13,383 nucleotides of DNA from Eubacterium sp. CAG:841 (GTDB lineage Bacteria; Bacillota; Clostridia; Oscillospirales; CAG-272): NCBI GenBank assembly GCA_000437375.1, contig FR898233.1, positions 16,533 to 29,915 on the forward strand. The letters are read 5' to 3'. Shown here in pieces: positions 6,565-13,383 of this stretch. Within the stretch, counting starts at the first letter, position 1. Each line of letters opens with the position of its first letter. Both the position numbers and the translations under genes were made by a program. The notes under the pieces are model-generated. The model was given only the letters and a program-made list of their open reading frames with translations. It was not told the origin of the DNA and ran no database searches.

Positions 6565-7635
6565 ATGCTTGATAAGCTTGCGGAAATAGAGAAAAAGTAC
6601 GAGGAAACGGAAAGCTTGCTTGCAAGTGCGGAATATATTTCCGATCCCGCAAAGCTGAGAGAAGCTATGAAAGAGCTGAAAAAGCTCGCGCCCGTAGTTG
6701 AAAAATTCCGTGAATACAAGGATTGGGTAAAGCGCACAAAAGAGGCGGAGGAGCTTCTTTCGGAGGGCGATGCCGAACTGAAAAAGCTTGCTCAGGAGGA
6801 GCTTTCCGAGAGCAAGGAGGCTGTCCGCCGTTGCGAAGAGGAGCTTACGGGACTTTTGATTTCAAAAGATCCGAACGACGAAAAGAACGTTATAGTTGAA
6901 ATACGCGGCGGTGCTGGCGGAGAAGAAGCGGCACTTTTTGCAGGCTCGCTTTACAGAATGTATTCAATGTACGCGGCGACGCATAAATATAAAACCGAGA
7001 TAATTTCGTCAAATCCGACGGAGCTTGGCGGCTTTAAGGAAATTTCGTTCTCCGTTGAAGGCGAAGGCGCATATTCGCGATTCAAATACGAATCGGGAGT
7101 TCATCGGGTTCAGCGTGTACCCGAAACCGAAGCGCAGGGAAGAATCCACACATCGACCGTGACGGTCGCAGTGCTTACGGAAGCGGAGGATATAGAAATC
7201 GAAATAAATCCCGCCGACCTGCAGATCGAAACGTGCAAATCAAGCGGCGCGGGCGGTCAGCACATAAACAAGACCGAATCGGCGATAAGAATAATTCATA
7301 AACCGTCGGGACTTGTTGTCGAATGTCAGGAAGAACGCAGTCAGCTCCAGAACAAGGAAAAAGCAATGAAGCTTCTTCGCGCACGACTTTACGATATAGA
7401 ACGGACAAAGCGTGATTCAGCAATTGCCAGTGAACGCAGGAGTCAAGTCGGAACGGGCGATCGCAGCGAACGGATAAGGACATATAACTTTCCGCAGGGC
7501 AGAGTGACAGACCACAGAATAGGACTTACGCTTTATTCCATAGACAGCATTATGGATGGCGGTCTTGACGGACTTATAGACGCGCTTTCGGCAGCCGAGA
7601 CAGCCGAAAGATTAAAAGGAAGTAACGATAAATGA
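6565..7635 (+). CDS. prfA: Peptide chain release factor 1 (RF1)
   Basis: A cytoplasmic class I release factor that ends translation at UAA and UAG. At 356 residues it has the normal RF1 length. An N-terminal coiled-coil region covers about 1-110. The stop-codon recognition tripeptide is of the PxT type, here PET at 186-188, within RVPETEAQGRIHTST; this marks RF1 rather than RF2, which has SPF. The catalytic GGQ is at 230-232 in GAGGQHINKTESA, with the glutamine that PrmC methylates in other bacteria. GGAGGT at 6555-6560 is 4 nt before the ATG. The stop overlaps the next start (ATGA at 7632-7635). In many Firmicutes prmC follows prfA; here it does not, so the methyltransferase must be encoded elsewhere if present. 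Confidence 0.98.
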   Translation: MLDKLAEIEKKYEETESLLASAEYISDPAKLREAMKELKKLAPVVEKFREYKDWVKRTKEAEELLSEGDAELKKLAQEELSESKEAVRRCEEELTGLLISKDPNDEKNVIVEIRGGAGGEEAALFAGSLYRMYSMYAATHKYKTEIISSNPTELGGFKEISFSVEGEGAYSRFKYESGVHRVQRVPETEAQGRIHTSTVTVAVLTEAEDIEIEINPADLQIETCKSSGAGGQHINKTESAIRIIHKPSGLVVECQEERSQLQNKEKAMKLLRARLYDIERTKRDSAIASERRSQVGTGDRSERIRTYNFPQGRVTDHRIGLTLYSIDSIMDGGLDGLIDALSAAETAERLKGSNDK

Positions 7636-8681
7636 CGACAAAAATCGTAAAAATTGATTTTTCAAAACCGCTTGAAGGGCAGCTTTCCGAAGCGGCTGAA
7701 ATAATAAAGCGCGGAGGACTTGTGGCTTTTCCTACGGAGACCGTGTACGGACTCGGCGCTTCGGCGCTTGACACCGAGGCGGCAAAAAAGATATATGCGG
7801 CTAAGGGACGTCCGTCGGACAATCCGCTTATAATTCACATTGCCGAGCCTTCCGATGCAGAGAAATATTGCTTTGTAAATGATTTTTATAAGAAGATAGC
7901 CGAGAAATTTATGCCAGGTCCCATAACCGTGATAATGCCCAAGAAGGATATAATTCCGAAAGAGGTCACGGGCGGACTTGACACGGTCGCGGTAAGATGT
8001 CCCAAAGATATTGTGGCGCATACGCTGATAAAGCTGAGCGGCGTACCGATCGCCGCACCGTCGGCAAATATATCGGGCAGACCGAGTCCGACGGAGGCGG
8101 ATACCGTTATACGCGAAATGACGGGACGTATAGATATGATAATCGACGGCGGAAATTGTGACATAGGGCTTGAATCGACAATAGTCAAAGCCGACGGCGA
8201 CGGCGTAAAGCTGCTCCGTCCGGGCGGGGTGACGGTTGAAATGCTGCATAATATATGCGGCAGAGTCACGATAGACAAAGCAGTTACGGAAAAGCTGAAT
8301 GACGGCGAACGTCCCGAAGCGCCGGGAATGAAATATCGTCATTATGCTCCTCAGGCAAGCATGCATCTTATATGCGGCGACGGAGACGATTTTTACATGA
8401 GAGCGGCGGAGTTCATAAAATCAAAGCTGAGAGAAAATGCCGATGCGGGCGTGCTTTGTCCCGACGAGATCGCAGATGTGCTTTCGGGAAAATACATAGT
8501 CCGTCTCGGAAAAATATCCGATACGGAGGAGCATGCAAGACGTTTGTTTTCGGCACTGCGAAAATTTGACGATATGGGCGTTCAAACGATATACGCCGTT
8601 TCCGACGGCGAAAAAGGTATAGGGCTTGCACTCTATAATCGTATGCTGAAAGCGTCCGGATACAGTGTTATAAACATATGA
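7632..8681 (+). CDS. sua5: L-threonylcarbamoyladenylate synthase, Sua5 type
   Basis: Makes threonylcarbamoyl-AMP from threonine, bicarbonate and ATP, the first step of t6A37 formation on ANN-decoding tRNAs; TsaD, TsaB and TsaE then use the product. The YrdC domain spans about 15-205, with PTETVYGLGASA at 34-45, the nucleotide-binding KGRP at 58-61, PSANISGRPSPT at 143-154, ESTIV at 181-185 and LLRPGG at 194-199. The linker PGMKYRHYAP at 231-240 is the hallmark of full-length Sua5, and the C-terminal Sua5 domain fills the rest. The 349 residues match the long Sua5 class rather than short TsaC. AAGGA lies at 7616-7620, and the ATG overlaps the prfA stop by 4 nt, so coupling is likely. The reading frame is intact. 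Confidence 0.96.
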   Translation: MTTKIVKIDFSKPLEGQLSEAAEIIKRGGLVAFPTETVYGLGASALDTEAAKKIYAAKGRPSDNPLIIHIAEPSDAEKYCFVNDFYKKIAEKFMPGPITVIMPKKDIIPKEVTGGLDTVAVRCPKDIVAHTLIKLSGVPIAAPSANISGRPSPTEADTVIREMTGRIDMIIDGGNCDIGLESTIVKADGDGVKLLRPGGVTVEMLHNICGRVTIDKAVTEKLNDGERPEAPGMKYRHYAPQASMHLICGDGDDFYMRAAEFIKSKLRENADAGVLCPDEIADVLSGKYIVRLGKISDTEEHARRLFSALRKFDDMGVQTIYAVSDGEKGIGLALYNRMLKASGYSVINI

Positions 8682-8698
8682 AAGGGGAGTGTCGCGAT

Positions 8699-9310
8699 TT
8701 GATAATAGGTCTTACCGGTGCAATAGGCGCAGGCAAAAGCACGGTTTCCGCTATATTTTCGGATATGGGATTTTCCGTCATCGATTGCGACGCCATATCG
8801 CACGGGCTTGACGTTCAGCCCGAATATATAAATGCTGTAAGAAAAGAATTCGGTGACGGAGTGATAGATATAAGCTGCGGCACTGCAAGAGTTTCGAGAA
8901 AAGAGCTTGCGGAAATAGCTTTTTCCTCTGCAGAAGCGAAGAAGCGACTTGAAGCCATTGCTCATCCCATAATTCTGGGTGTGGTTTACGAAAGAATAAA
9001 TGCCGCGAAGGCTTTCGGAAGGGATATTGTAATAGACGCTCCGCTTCTTTTTGAAGCGGGACTTGACCGCGCATGCGATGTTACCGTAGGTGTTACGGCA
9101 AGCGAGGAAATCCGACGCGAGCGCGCAATCAGACGCGGAGGAATTTCCGCCGAAAATATTGAAAGGCGGATAAGCCTTCAGCCGAAAAGCGATTACTATG
9201 TTTCAAAATGCGATTATATAATCAATAACGACGGCTCTGAGAATGAGCTGAAAACAAAAATTTCCGCTTTTATTTCCGAAATGAAAAAAGGAGGCGCCGA
9301 TGACAAATAA
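8699..9310 (+). CDS. coaE: Dephospho-CoA kinase
   Basis: Phosphorylates the 3'-OH of dephospho-CoA with ATP, the last step of coenzyme A synthesis, in the cytoplasm. From a TTG start the protein is 203 residues and opens MIIGLTGAIGAGKST, the usual CoaE N-terminus with the P-loop. Other family marks are DCDAISH, HPII, DAPLLFEAGLD and the late CDYIINNDGS. I prefer TTG 8699 because GGGGAG at 8684-8689 lies 9 nt upstream. The in-frame ATG at 8678 overlaps the sua5 stop as ATGA but has no Shine-Dalgarno, and would add a seven-residue leader (MKGECRD) ahead of the TTG codon. If ATG is used, coupling to sua5 would be the mechanism. The 3' end overlaps the next gene by 11 nt. Confidence 0.93.
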   Translation: MIIGLTGAIGAGKSTVSAIFSDMGFSVIDCDAISHGLDVQPEYINAVRKEFGDGVIDISCGTARVSRKELAEIAFSSAEAKKRLEAIAHPIILGVVYERINAAKAFGRDIVIDAPLLFEAGLDRACDVTVGVTASEEIRRERAIRRGGISAENIERRISLQPKSDYYVSKCDYIINNDGSENELKTKISAFISEMKKGGADDK

Positions 9311-10430
9311 ACAGCGGAGCTTGCTTTTGCTTGTTTGCGAAATGCTTGCGCTTGCTTTGGTTTTTGTTTTTATTATGACGTGCGGAAGCTCGGCGTATGT
9401 AAAGGAGCTTTTCGACAAAATAGAGTATCCGCGCGATTACGTTGAATATGTAAGAAAATATTCTTACAAATACGGTGTTGACGAAAATATGATTTTTGCT
9501 ATAATAAAGGCTGAAAGCGGATTTGATAAGGACGCGGAGTCAAGAGTCGGAGCGATAGGCCTTATGCAGATAATGCCGTCGACATACGAAGGCGACCTTA
9601 AAGGCGCGCTCGGCTTTGACAATGACGACAAGGATATCTATAAAGACACTTTTACCGCTCTGAAAGATCCGCAGACGAACATAATTTGCGGAACGTATTA
9701 TTTTTCGCATTGGCACAAATATTTTGAAGACAATGTTTCTGCACTTGCGGCGTATAATGCGGGACCGGGAACAGTTGAAAGATGGCTTTCCGATAAGTCG
9801 CTTATAAATGCTGAAGGAAAGCTTGATCCGGAAAAGATTCCTTATAAGGAAACGAAAAAATATGTCCGCAGGGTGCTTTCCTATTATGAACATTACAAAG
9901 CCATATATGGCGATAACAAGGCTGACGCCGAAGGAAGCATATCACGTGCGGAAGCGCTTGAATATGCCAAAAAATACGGCGCTAAATTCAAAGTGGATTA
10001 CAATTTTATAATGGCTGTTATTGAAACGGAATCAAGTTTCAGATATGCAGTTGTTTCATCATCGGGCGCGATAGGTCTTATGCAGATGAAATCAAGCACT
10101 TATTTTGTCGACGTGGCGGCAAACCTCAATCTGCCGCAGGGGGCGGACGAGCTGTTCGAGCCCGAATTCAACGTTATGTGCGGAGCATATTATCTTCATT
10201 GGCTTGACTACCGTGTTGACGGAATAAACACAATAGCAGCGGCGTATCACGGCGGAATAGGAACCGTGCGCGGCTGGCTTGCAGACGAGAGTATTTCTCC
10301 CGGCGGTGTGCTTAACCCCGAAAAAATACCAGACGCAGCTACAAAACGATACGTAGAAAAGATACGGGGCTTTTACGAGAAATCGGTAGAGCTTGACGGT
10401 CCGGACGAAACGTATAGATTTTCATTTTGA
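9300..10430 (+). CDS. Membrane-anchored lytic transglycosylase with two SLT domains
   Basis: Lytic transglycosylases cleave the MurNAc-GlcNAc bond of peptidoglycan and leave a 1,6-anhydro end. The 376 residues start with a hydrophobic segment at 8-27, best read as a signal anchor (IMTC is a poor lipobox), so the protein should act outside the membrane. Domain 1 (about 45-200) has catalytic E72 in KAESGF, GAIGLMQIMPSTY at 84-96 and AAYNAGPGTVERW at 150-162. Domain 2 (about 220-365) has E244 in IETESSF, GAIGLMQMKSSTY at 256-268 and AAAYHGGIGTVRGW at 313-326. The halves align throughout, including LDPEKIPYKETKKYV against LNPEKIPDAATKRYV, so this is an internal duplication. In domain 2 the AYNAG asparagine is a histidine. 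AGGAGG at 9289-9294 sets the ATG at 9300. coaE and slt-like genes are often neighbours in Clostridia. Confidence 0.93.
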   Translation: MTNKQRSLLLLVCEMLALALVFVFIMTCGSSAYVKELFDKIEYPRDYVEYVRKYSYKYGVDENMIFAIIKAESGFDKDAESRVGAIGLMQIMPSTYEGDLKGALGFDNDDKDIYKDTFTALKDPQTNIICGTYYFSHWHKYFEDNVSALAAYNAGPGTVERWLSDKSLINAEGKLDPEKIPYKETKKYVRRVLSYYEHYKAIYGDNKADAEGSISRAEALEYAKKYGAKFKVDYNFIMAVIETESSFRYAVVSSSGAIGLMQMKSSTYFVDVAANLNLPQGADELFEPEFNVMCGAYYLHWLDYRVDGINTIAAAYHGGIGTVRGWLADESISPGGVLNPEKIPDAATKRYVEKIRGFYEKSVELDGPDETYRFSF

Positions 10431-10459
10431 AAAATAATTATTTGAAAGGATAAAAGAAT

Positions 10460-11860
10460 ATGTCAGAAGAAAAAACACAGGCACAGCAGCTTAAAGAAAA
10501 GCTGTTCTATTCTCAGAAGAACGCGTTTGAAACGCTTTCCGAAAACGTGATAAACGACGCATACGCTTATTGCGACGATTACAAGAAATTCCTTAACGGC
10601 GGCAAAACCGAGCGCGAATGTGTAAAGGAAGCGATCGTAATGCTTGAAAAAGAAGGCTTTGTGCCTTATGAGTTCGGTACTAAGGTCTCCGCAGGAGAGA
10701 AGTATTATTATAACAATCACGGTAAATCTCTTGCCGCATTTGTTATAGGCAGCGAATGCATATGCAAGGGCGTTCGTCTCTCGGCTGCTCATATCGATTC
10801 GCCGAGAGTAGACCTGAAGCAGCGTCCGCTTTATGAAGCCGATGGAATGGGCTTCCTCAAAACGCATTACTACGGCGGAATAAAGAAATATCAGTGGACG
10901 ACAATACCGCTTGCACTTCACGGCACGATAAGCAAGGCAGACGGCACGACGGTCGATATCTGCATAGGTGAGGATGAAAATGATCCCGTATTCTATATAA
11001 ACGATCTTCTTCCGCACCTTGCGGGCGATCAGATGAGAAAGTCGCTTTCCGAAGGTATAAGCGGAGAACAGCTCAACCTGCTTTCGGGTTCACGCACTTT
11101 CGGTAAAGACGTTTCTGAAGGCGTAAAACTCAATATCCTCAGCATACTTAATGAAAAGTACGGCATAACCGAAGCGGATTTCCTTTCCGCAGAGCTTTGC
11201 GGTGTTCCCGCATACAAGGCAAGAGATATCGGTCTTGACCGTTCAATGATAGGCTCATACGGTCACGATGACAGAGTTTGCGCCTATCCTTCTCTTACCG
11301 CAGTTATGGCTGTAAAAGCTCCCAAGCACACAATAATGACGATCCTTGCCGATAAGGAGGAAATCGGAAGCGAGGGAAATACAGGCATGCAGTGCGCCGT
11401 TTATTTTGACATAATCGACGATCTTGCAAAGACGGCAGGTGTAAGCGACGCAGTCGTTCGCAGAAATTCAATGTGTCTTTCCGCAGATGTTAACGCCGCA
11501 TTCGATCCCAACTTCCCCGAAGTTTGCGAAAAACGCAACGCCTGCTTCCTTAATCACGGTGTTGCACTTACCAAATTTACAGGTGCAAGAGGTAAGTCCG
11601 GTTCTAATGACGCAAGCGCGGAATATGTAGGATATGTACGCAATCTCTTTGACGCAAACGGCGTTATCTGGCAGACGGCAGAGCTTGGTAAGGTTGACGG
11701 CGGTGGCGGCGGCACAGTTGCAAAATTCATTGCACAGCACAATGTCGATACGGTTGATATCGGCGTTCCCGTTATTTCCATGCACGCTCCTTACGAGGTC
11801 GTAGCAAAGACGGACGTTTATATGACGCACAAGGCTATAGAGGCATTCTTTGCCGACTGA
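10460..11860 (+). CDS. M18 family zinc aminopeptidase (aminopeptidase I type)
   Basis: A cytoplasmic dinuclear-zinc aminopeptidase that removes N-terminal residues from peptides. At 466 residues it fits the clostridial M18 aminopeptidase I group. The metal and catalytic set is complete by comparison with the family: H111 in SAAHIDSPR, D270 in GHDDR, E300 and E301 in DKEEIGSEG, D343 in SADVNAAF and H442 in ISMHAPYE. The stretch KVDGGGGGTVAKF at 411-423 is also typical. The gap to the transglycosylase gene is 29 nt without a hairpin, so it is the last gene of the prfA operon. AAAGGA about 10 nt upstream supports ATG 10460. Preferred residue (acidic or neutral/hydrophobic) cannot be read with confidence. 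A role in peptide recycling is an inference. Confidence 0.95.
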   Translation: MSEEKTQAQQLKEKLFYSQKNAFETLSENVINDAYAYCDDYKKFLNGGKTERECVKEAIVMLEKEGFVPYEFGTKVSAGEKYYYNNHGKSLAAFVIGSECICKGVRLSAAHIDSPRVDLKQRPLYEADGMGFLKTHYYGGIKKYQWTTIPLALHGTISKADGTTVDICIGEDENDPVFYINDLLPHLAGDQMRKSLSEGISGEQLNLLSGSRTFGKDVSEGVKLNILSILNEKYGITEADFLSAELCGVPAYKARDIGLDRSMIGSYGHDDRVCAYPSLTAVMAVKAPKHTIMTILADKEEIGSEGNTGMQCAVYFDIIDDLAKTAGVSDAVVRRNSMCLSADVNAAFDPNFPEVCEKRNACFLNHGVALTKFTGARGKSGSNDASAEYVGYVRNLFDANGVIWQTAELGKVDGGGGGTVAKFIAQHNVDTVDIGVPVISMHAPYEVVAKTDVYMTHKAIEAFFAD

Positions 11861-11874
11861 AAAACGATATAAAG

Positions 11875-11907
11875 AATATTCCGCCGTATCCGGCGGAATA
11901 TTTTTTT
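11875..11907 (+). terminator. Terminator of the prfA operon
   Basis: A perfect 12-bp stem (11875-11886 with 11891-11902) closes on a TATC loop and merges into a T tract at 11901-11907. It starts 14 nt after the M18 gene stop. Confidence 0.95.
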
Positions 11908-11925
11908 CGTTTTTGCTTTTTTCGA

Positions 11926-11954
11926 TTGAAAAAATTGTTTGTTTGTGATAATAT
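11926..11954 (+). promoter_or_regulatory. Promoter of the exporter-deacylase unit
   Basis: TTGAAA at 11926-11931, a 17-bp spacer and TAATAT at 11949-11954, with TGA just before the -10 (extended form). The predicted start near 11961 gives a leader of about 24 nt. That is too short for a yybP-ykoY manganese riboswitch, which could otherwise be expected before a metal exporter. Confidence 0.68.
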
Positions 11955-11984
11955 TACGGTTAACAACTGTTTTCGGAGGAAAAA

Positions 11985-12854
11985 ATGATTGATGTTTTGC
12001 TTGATACGCTGCTTGACGCAGCCAAGCTTATACCTTTTTTATATCTGACGTATCTCCTGCTCGAGTTCATTGAGCACAGGGCAAAAGAACAGACAGAGGC
12101 TCTGATGAAAAAAGCCGGCAAGTGGGGACCGTTTCTCGGCGGTGCGCTCGGTGCTGTGCCTCAGTGCGGATTTTCGGCGTCTATGTCTAACCTTTATGCG
12201 GAAAACATTATAAGCATGGGAACGCTTGTTGCGGTTTTTCTTTCAACATCGGACGAGATGCTGCCGATAATGATTTCCGGAATATCGAGCGGAGACATCC
12301 GTGCGTGGAGCGTTGTCAAAATATTGCTTGTGAAAATTCTGCTTGGCGTTGTTGTCGGATTTATAGTTGACGGCGTTGCAAGGCTTTGCAGTAAAAAGGA
12401 AAAGAATATAGATATTGAGTCGCTTTGCCATGATGATCATTGCGGTTGCGAAGAGGGAAATATATTTCTTTCCGCCCTTATTCATACGCTTAAAATACTT
12501 GCATTTATACTTGTTGTATCGTTCGCGCTCAACACGGTGATATATTTTATCGGCGAGGATGCGCTCGGAAACTTTATCTCGTCGCTTCCCATAGTTGTAG
12601 GACCGCTTGCCACCGCGCTTGTGGGACTTGTTCCGAACTGTGCCTCTTCAATTGTGATAACACAGCTTTATATGAGCGGAGTGATAAGTGCGGGTTCAAT
12701 GCTTGCGGGGCTTCTTTCCGGATCGGGAATCGGACTTCTGATACTTTTCAAAGTCAACAAAAACATGAAATCAAACTTTGCTGTTCTCGGCATAGTTTAC
12801 GGTTCCGGTGCGGTGATCGGAATAATTTGCGATCTTCTGAAGGTAACGTTCTGA
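11985..12854 (+). CDS. Putative heavy-metal/manganese exporter (ArsP_2-like multi-TM permease)
   Basis: A polytopic membrane protein of 289 residues resembling the family described as putative 10-TM heavy-metal exporters (ArsP_2), often named putative manganese transporters. The substrate is not proven. The two halves share a motif: GAVPQCGFSASMSNLY at 56-71 and GLVPNCASSIVITQLY at 214-229, each followed by xxISxGxxxAxxLS. This gives an internal pseudo-repeat with a conserved Pro-x-Cys (C61 and C219) in a membrane-embedded position. Between the halves a hydrophilic loop at about 134-158 contains CHDDHCGC (C148, H149, H152, C153, C155), a plausible metal-binding site. GGAGGA at 11975-11980 is 4 nt before the ATG. 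It is followed after 13 nt by the YbaK-like gene, under one promoter. No metal-responsive repressor site was recognised. Confidence 0.83.
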   Translation: MIDVLLDTLLDAAKLIPFLYLTYLLLEFIEHRAKEQTEALMKKAGKWGPFLGGALGAVPQCGFSASMSNLYAENIISMGTLVAVFLSTSDEMLPIMISGISSGDIRAWSVVKILLVKILLGVVVGFIVDGVARLCSKKEKNIDIESLCHDDHCGCEEGNIFLSALIHTLKILAFILVVSFALNTVIYFIGEDALGNFISSLPIVVGPLATALVGLVPNCASSIVITQLYMSGVISAGSMLAGLLSGSGIGLLILFKVNKNMKSNFAVLGIVYGSGAVIGIICDLLKVTF

Positions 12855-12867
12855 AAGGAAAATAAAA

Positions 12868-13350
12868 ATGGCGATAGAAAAAGTAAGAGAATATCTTAAA
12901 AAGTTCGGCGCGGAGGGAAGAATACGCGAATTTGACGTTTCATCCGCAACGGTGGAGCTTGCAGCTCTTGCGATAGGGACAAAGCCTCAGCGCATAGCCA
13001 AAACAATGGCATTTGCGGTAGGAGACAAATATGTGCTTATCGTTTGCGCCGGCGATGTGAAGATCGACAACCATAAATACAAAAGCTTTTTCGGGGCGAA
13101 AGCAAAAATGCTCACTCCGGAAGAAACGGCTCTGCATATAGGTCACGCCGTAGGCGGAGTTTGTCCTTTTGCCGTGCCGGATGATGTTGAAATCTATCTT
13201 GATGAATCGCTGCGCCGATTTGAAACGGTATTTCCCGCATGCGGAAGTTCAAACAGCGCAATTGAGGTGACGATTCCGGAGCTTGAAAAAATTTCTGGCT
13301 CGGATAAATGGGTTGACGTTTGCAAGCTGAAAGAAGAAATACCCGTGTGA
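12868..13350 (+). CDS. YbaK/EbsC-family aminoacyl-tRNA deacylase
   Basis: A cytoplasmic 160-residue protein of the YbaK/ProX editing superfamily, which hydrolyses mischarged tRNAs such as Cys-tRNA(Pro) or Ala-tRNA(Pro). Seen are the N-terminal helix, the region GTKPQRIAKTMAF at 37-49 with the conserved lysine K45, CAGDVKIDNHKYKSFFGAK at 60-78, the glycine loop HAVGGVCPF at 93-101, and the family end block VFPACGSSNSAIEVT at 121-135. The length is normal for free-standing YbaK-type proteins. AAAGGA overlapping the previous stop supports ATG 12868. It follows the exporter gene by 13 nt and is ended by a hairpin. Which tRNA it edits cannot be told; a link with metal export is not evident and the pairing may be only transcriptional convenience. 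Confidence 0.9.
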   Translation: MAIEKVREYLKKFGAEGRIREFDVSSATVELAALAIGTKPQRIAKTMAFAVGDKYVLIVCAGDVKIDNHKYKSFFGAKAKMLTPEETALHIGHAVGGVCPFAVPDDVEIYLDESLRRFETVFPACGSSNSAIEVTIPELEKISGSDKWVDVCKLKEEIPV

Positions 13351-13383
13351 AAAAAGCTCCCCGCCCGGGCGGGGAGCTTTTTT
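13351..13383 (+). terminator. Terminator of the exporter-deacylase unit
   Basis: A perfect GC-rich palindrome (GCTCCCCGCC and its complement, centred at 13366/13367) is flanked by A5 and ends in at least seven T residues at the window edge. It begins directly after the stop codon. The symmetric A and T tracts mean it could also work on the minus strand. Confidence 0.94.

Noticed and set aside
9320..9385. Lipoprotein signal peptide on the double transglycosylase
   Set aside because: The only cysteine candidate is in IMTCGS, with Met and Thr at the positions where a lipobox needs small residues; a signal anchor is more likely.
11908..11984. Manganese (yybP-ykoY) riboswitch before the exporter
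   Set aside because: The promoter at 11926-11954 leaves only about 24 nt of leader and no paired structure is visible.

Overview
The window looks like chromosomal sequence from an anaerobic low-to-mid-GC Firmicute of the class Clostridia (Oscillospiraceae or Christensenellales-like). The reasons are strong GGAGG ribosome binding sites, sigma-A type promoters with exact 17-bp spacers, U-tract hairpin terminators, an rplM-rpsI pair, and the family mix (paired ABC exporters, LIVCS BrnQ, SdpI-like protein, clostridial M18 aminopeptidase, ArsP_2-type exporter). The lineage is an inference from sequence style; no marker here fixes the species. I see no mobile element, CRISPR array, rRNA or tRNA gene.

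Layout. (1) 1-2142, plus strand: the 3' end of one ABC exporter half, overlapped by 17 nt by a complete second half, closed by a terminator; probably a heterodimeric exporter. (2) 2186-3609, plus strand: brnQ, a branched-chain amino acid symporter with its own extended -10 promoter. (3) 3646-6365, minus strand: three transcription units, each with promoter and terminator. In transcription order they are rplM-rpsI, a small SdpI-family membrane protein, and a tandem-GNAT (YghO-like) protein. (4) 6366-6504: about 140 bp of intergenic DNA holding an unexplained symmetric inverted-repeat element. (5) 6505-11907, plus strand: one tightly packed operon prfA - sua5 - coaE - double lytic transglycosylase - M18 aminopeptidase. 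The first four genes overlap at each junction, there is no internal terminator, and a strong hairpin ends the unit. (6) 11926-13383, plus strand: a two-gene unit of a putative heavy-metal/manganese exporter and a YbaK-type tRNA deacylase, also ended by a hairpin.

How the genes relate. The centre of the window serves translation: ribosomal proteins L13 and S9, release factor RF1, threonylcarbamoyl-AMP synthase for t6A in tRNA, and a YbaK-like editing deacylase. The prfA operon also carries the last step of coenzyme A synthesis, an envelope-cleaving enzyme and a peptidase. It is a growth-linked housekeeping operon rather than a dedicated pathway.

I do not see a clearly new multi-gene system. 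The most interesting signals are small-scale: a lytic transglycosylase with two catalytic domains of which the second has a changed substrate-loop motif; a minus-strand terminator written inside the last codons of brnQ; a symmetric intergenic element upstream of prfA; an internal two-fold repeat plus Cys/His loop in the exporter; a non-AUG start for coaE set by the ribosome binding site; and a probable regulatory hairpin in the rplM leader.
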